From Micromonospora pallida (lineage in GTDB: Bacteria > Actinomycetota > Actinomycetes > Mycobacteriales > Micromonosporaceae), in assembly GCF_900090325.1 (NCBI RefSeq), contig NZ_FMHW01000002.1, positions 372,001 through 436,000 of the forward strand: 64,000 bases of DNA, in the 5' to 3' direction. The notes below the pieces were generated by a model that was not told the origin of the DNA, ran no database searches, and saw only the letters and a list, made by a program, of their open reading frames with translations. Both the position numbers and the translations under genes were made by a program. Shown here in pieces: positions 63,587-64,000 of the stretch (positions are counted from its first letter, which is position 1; every line of letters begins with the position of its first letter).

Positions 63587-63594
63587 GGGTGACT

Positions 63595-64000
63595 GTGCCC
63601 GTACCTGAACCGCCGCTGACCGGCGTATCCGCCAGCCCGCACCACCCGGCCCCCGCCGGGCCGGTCCGCCCGTCCCGACTCGACCCGGCCGTCGCGGCCC
63701 GGTTGCGCCGGGGTGCCGACGGCCTCGTCGCCGCCGTGGTCCGCCAGCACGACACCGGCGAGGTGCTGATGGTCGCCTGGATGGACGACGAGGCGTTGCA
63801 CCGCACCCTGACCACCGGCCGGGCCACCTACTGGTCGCGCAGCCGGCAGGAGTACTGGGTCAAGGGGGCCACCTCCGGCCACCACCAGTACGTCCGCTCG
63901 GTGGCCCTGGACTGTGACGGCGACGCGCTGCTGGTCAGCGTCGACCAGGTCGGCCCGGCCTGCCACACCGGCACGCGGAGCTGCTTCGCCGACGAGCTGC
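63595..64000 (+). CDS. hisI: Phosphoribosyl-AMP cyclohydrolase HisI, N-terminal part
   Basis: The first 135 codons are present and the gene runs off the right edge. After a Pro/Ala-rich start of about 30 residues come [25 protein letters not shown] (in parts), [41 protein letters not shown] and TRSCF, all HisI motifs with Zn/Mg ligands Cys and Asp. It opens the adenine ring of PR-AMP. It lies 14 kb from hisF in this window, on the same strand. In actinobacteria trpE often follows hisI. Confidence 0.93.
   Translation, partial: MPVPEPPLTGVSASPHHPAPAGPVRPSRLDPAVAARLRRGADGLVAAVVRQHDTGEVLMVAWMDDEALHRTLTTGRATYWSRSRQEYWVKGATSGHHQYVRSVALDCDGDALLVSVDQVGPACHTGTRSCFADEL

Larger units (their letters stand above)
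62844..63594. other. Repeat-rich 751-bp gene-free interval before hisI
   Basis: No credible gene was seen on either strand. It holds, from left: an 8-bp hairpin CACACCCC/GGGGTGTG (62871-62894), the duplicated 45-bp element (62974-63016 and 63064-63109), tandem ACCGGACACC copies (63151-63180), the 106-bp palindromic element (63215-63320), and the hisI -10. The left half would be leader RNA of the minus-strand transglycosylase-like gene. Confidence 0.7.

Overview
The window is high-GC (about 73 %) actinobacterial chromosome, most likely from Micromonospora or a close relative in the Micromonosporaceae. The evidence is a MurE with the meso-diaminopimelate motif, a PriA-type HisA/TrpF isomerase, MurT/GatD, Wag31/DivIVA, a mycothiol-type TIGR03085 protein, frequent GTG starts and many apparently leaderless genes. 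No tRNA, rRNA, prophage, CRISPR array or intact insertion sequence was found.

Layout. 1-8.9 kb: the end of a hexapeptide acetyltransferase, then a minus-strand sugar-acid operon (ABC transporter without an ATPase, galactonate dehydratase, KDPG-type aldolase, KDG-type kinase, mannonate dehydratase, gluconokinase) divergent from a FadR-type regulator. 8.9-12.7 kb: an ABC-2 exporter facing a two-component system across a perfect palindrome. 12.7-15.4 kb: a TVP38-like membrane protein, then gatD-murT. 15.4-34.6 kb: the division and cell wall (dcw) cluster, mraZ-rsmH-ftsL-ftsI-murE-murF-mraY-ftsW-murG-murC-ftsQ-ftsZ-ylmE-sepF-ylmG-divIVA; murD and pgeF are missing from their usual places. 34.6-43.4 kb: DUF167, a CPA-type antiporter, a DksA-like zinc-finger protein, lspA, an RluA-type synthase, a membrane-anchored protein, a ParA-like ATPase with a long Tyr/Pro/Glu repeat region, a DUF2567-like protein and a LON-domain protein. 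43.5-49.5 kb: his genes hisD-C-B-H-priA-F with two small membrane-protein genes; hisI lies alone at the right edge. 49.5-64 kb: accessory genes, comprising a yczE/MocR divergent pair, a FadD-type ligase, a class I terpene synthase, a TIGR03085 protein, a heterodimeric ABC exporter, an ABC-2/TetR operon whose ATPase gene carries a frameshift, and a secreted transglycosylase-like protein with a long repeat-rich leader.

How it works together. The central block makes lipid-linked peptidoglycan precursor (MurE, F, C, G, MraY), amidates it (MurT/GatD), polymerises it at the septum (FtsW, FtsI) and directs septation and polar growth (FtsZ, SepF, FtsQ, FtsL, Wag31). The left operon should convert aldonates and hexuronates to pyruvate plus glyceraldehyde 3-phosphate.

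The most unusual signals are non-coding or architectural. They are an array of GTGGA pentamers in both orientations between murT and mraZ, a long hairpin element where murD would be expected, a gene-start pattern of TAnnnT followed 6-8 nt later by the start codon, a roughly 106-bp palindromic element before hisI, and a duplicated leader upstream of the transglycosylase-like gene.
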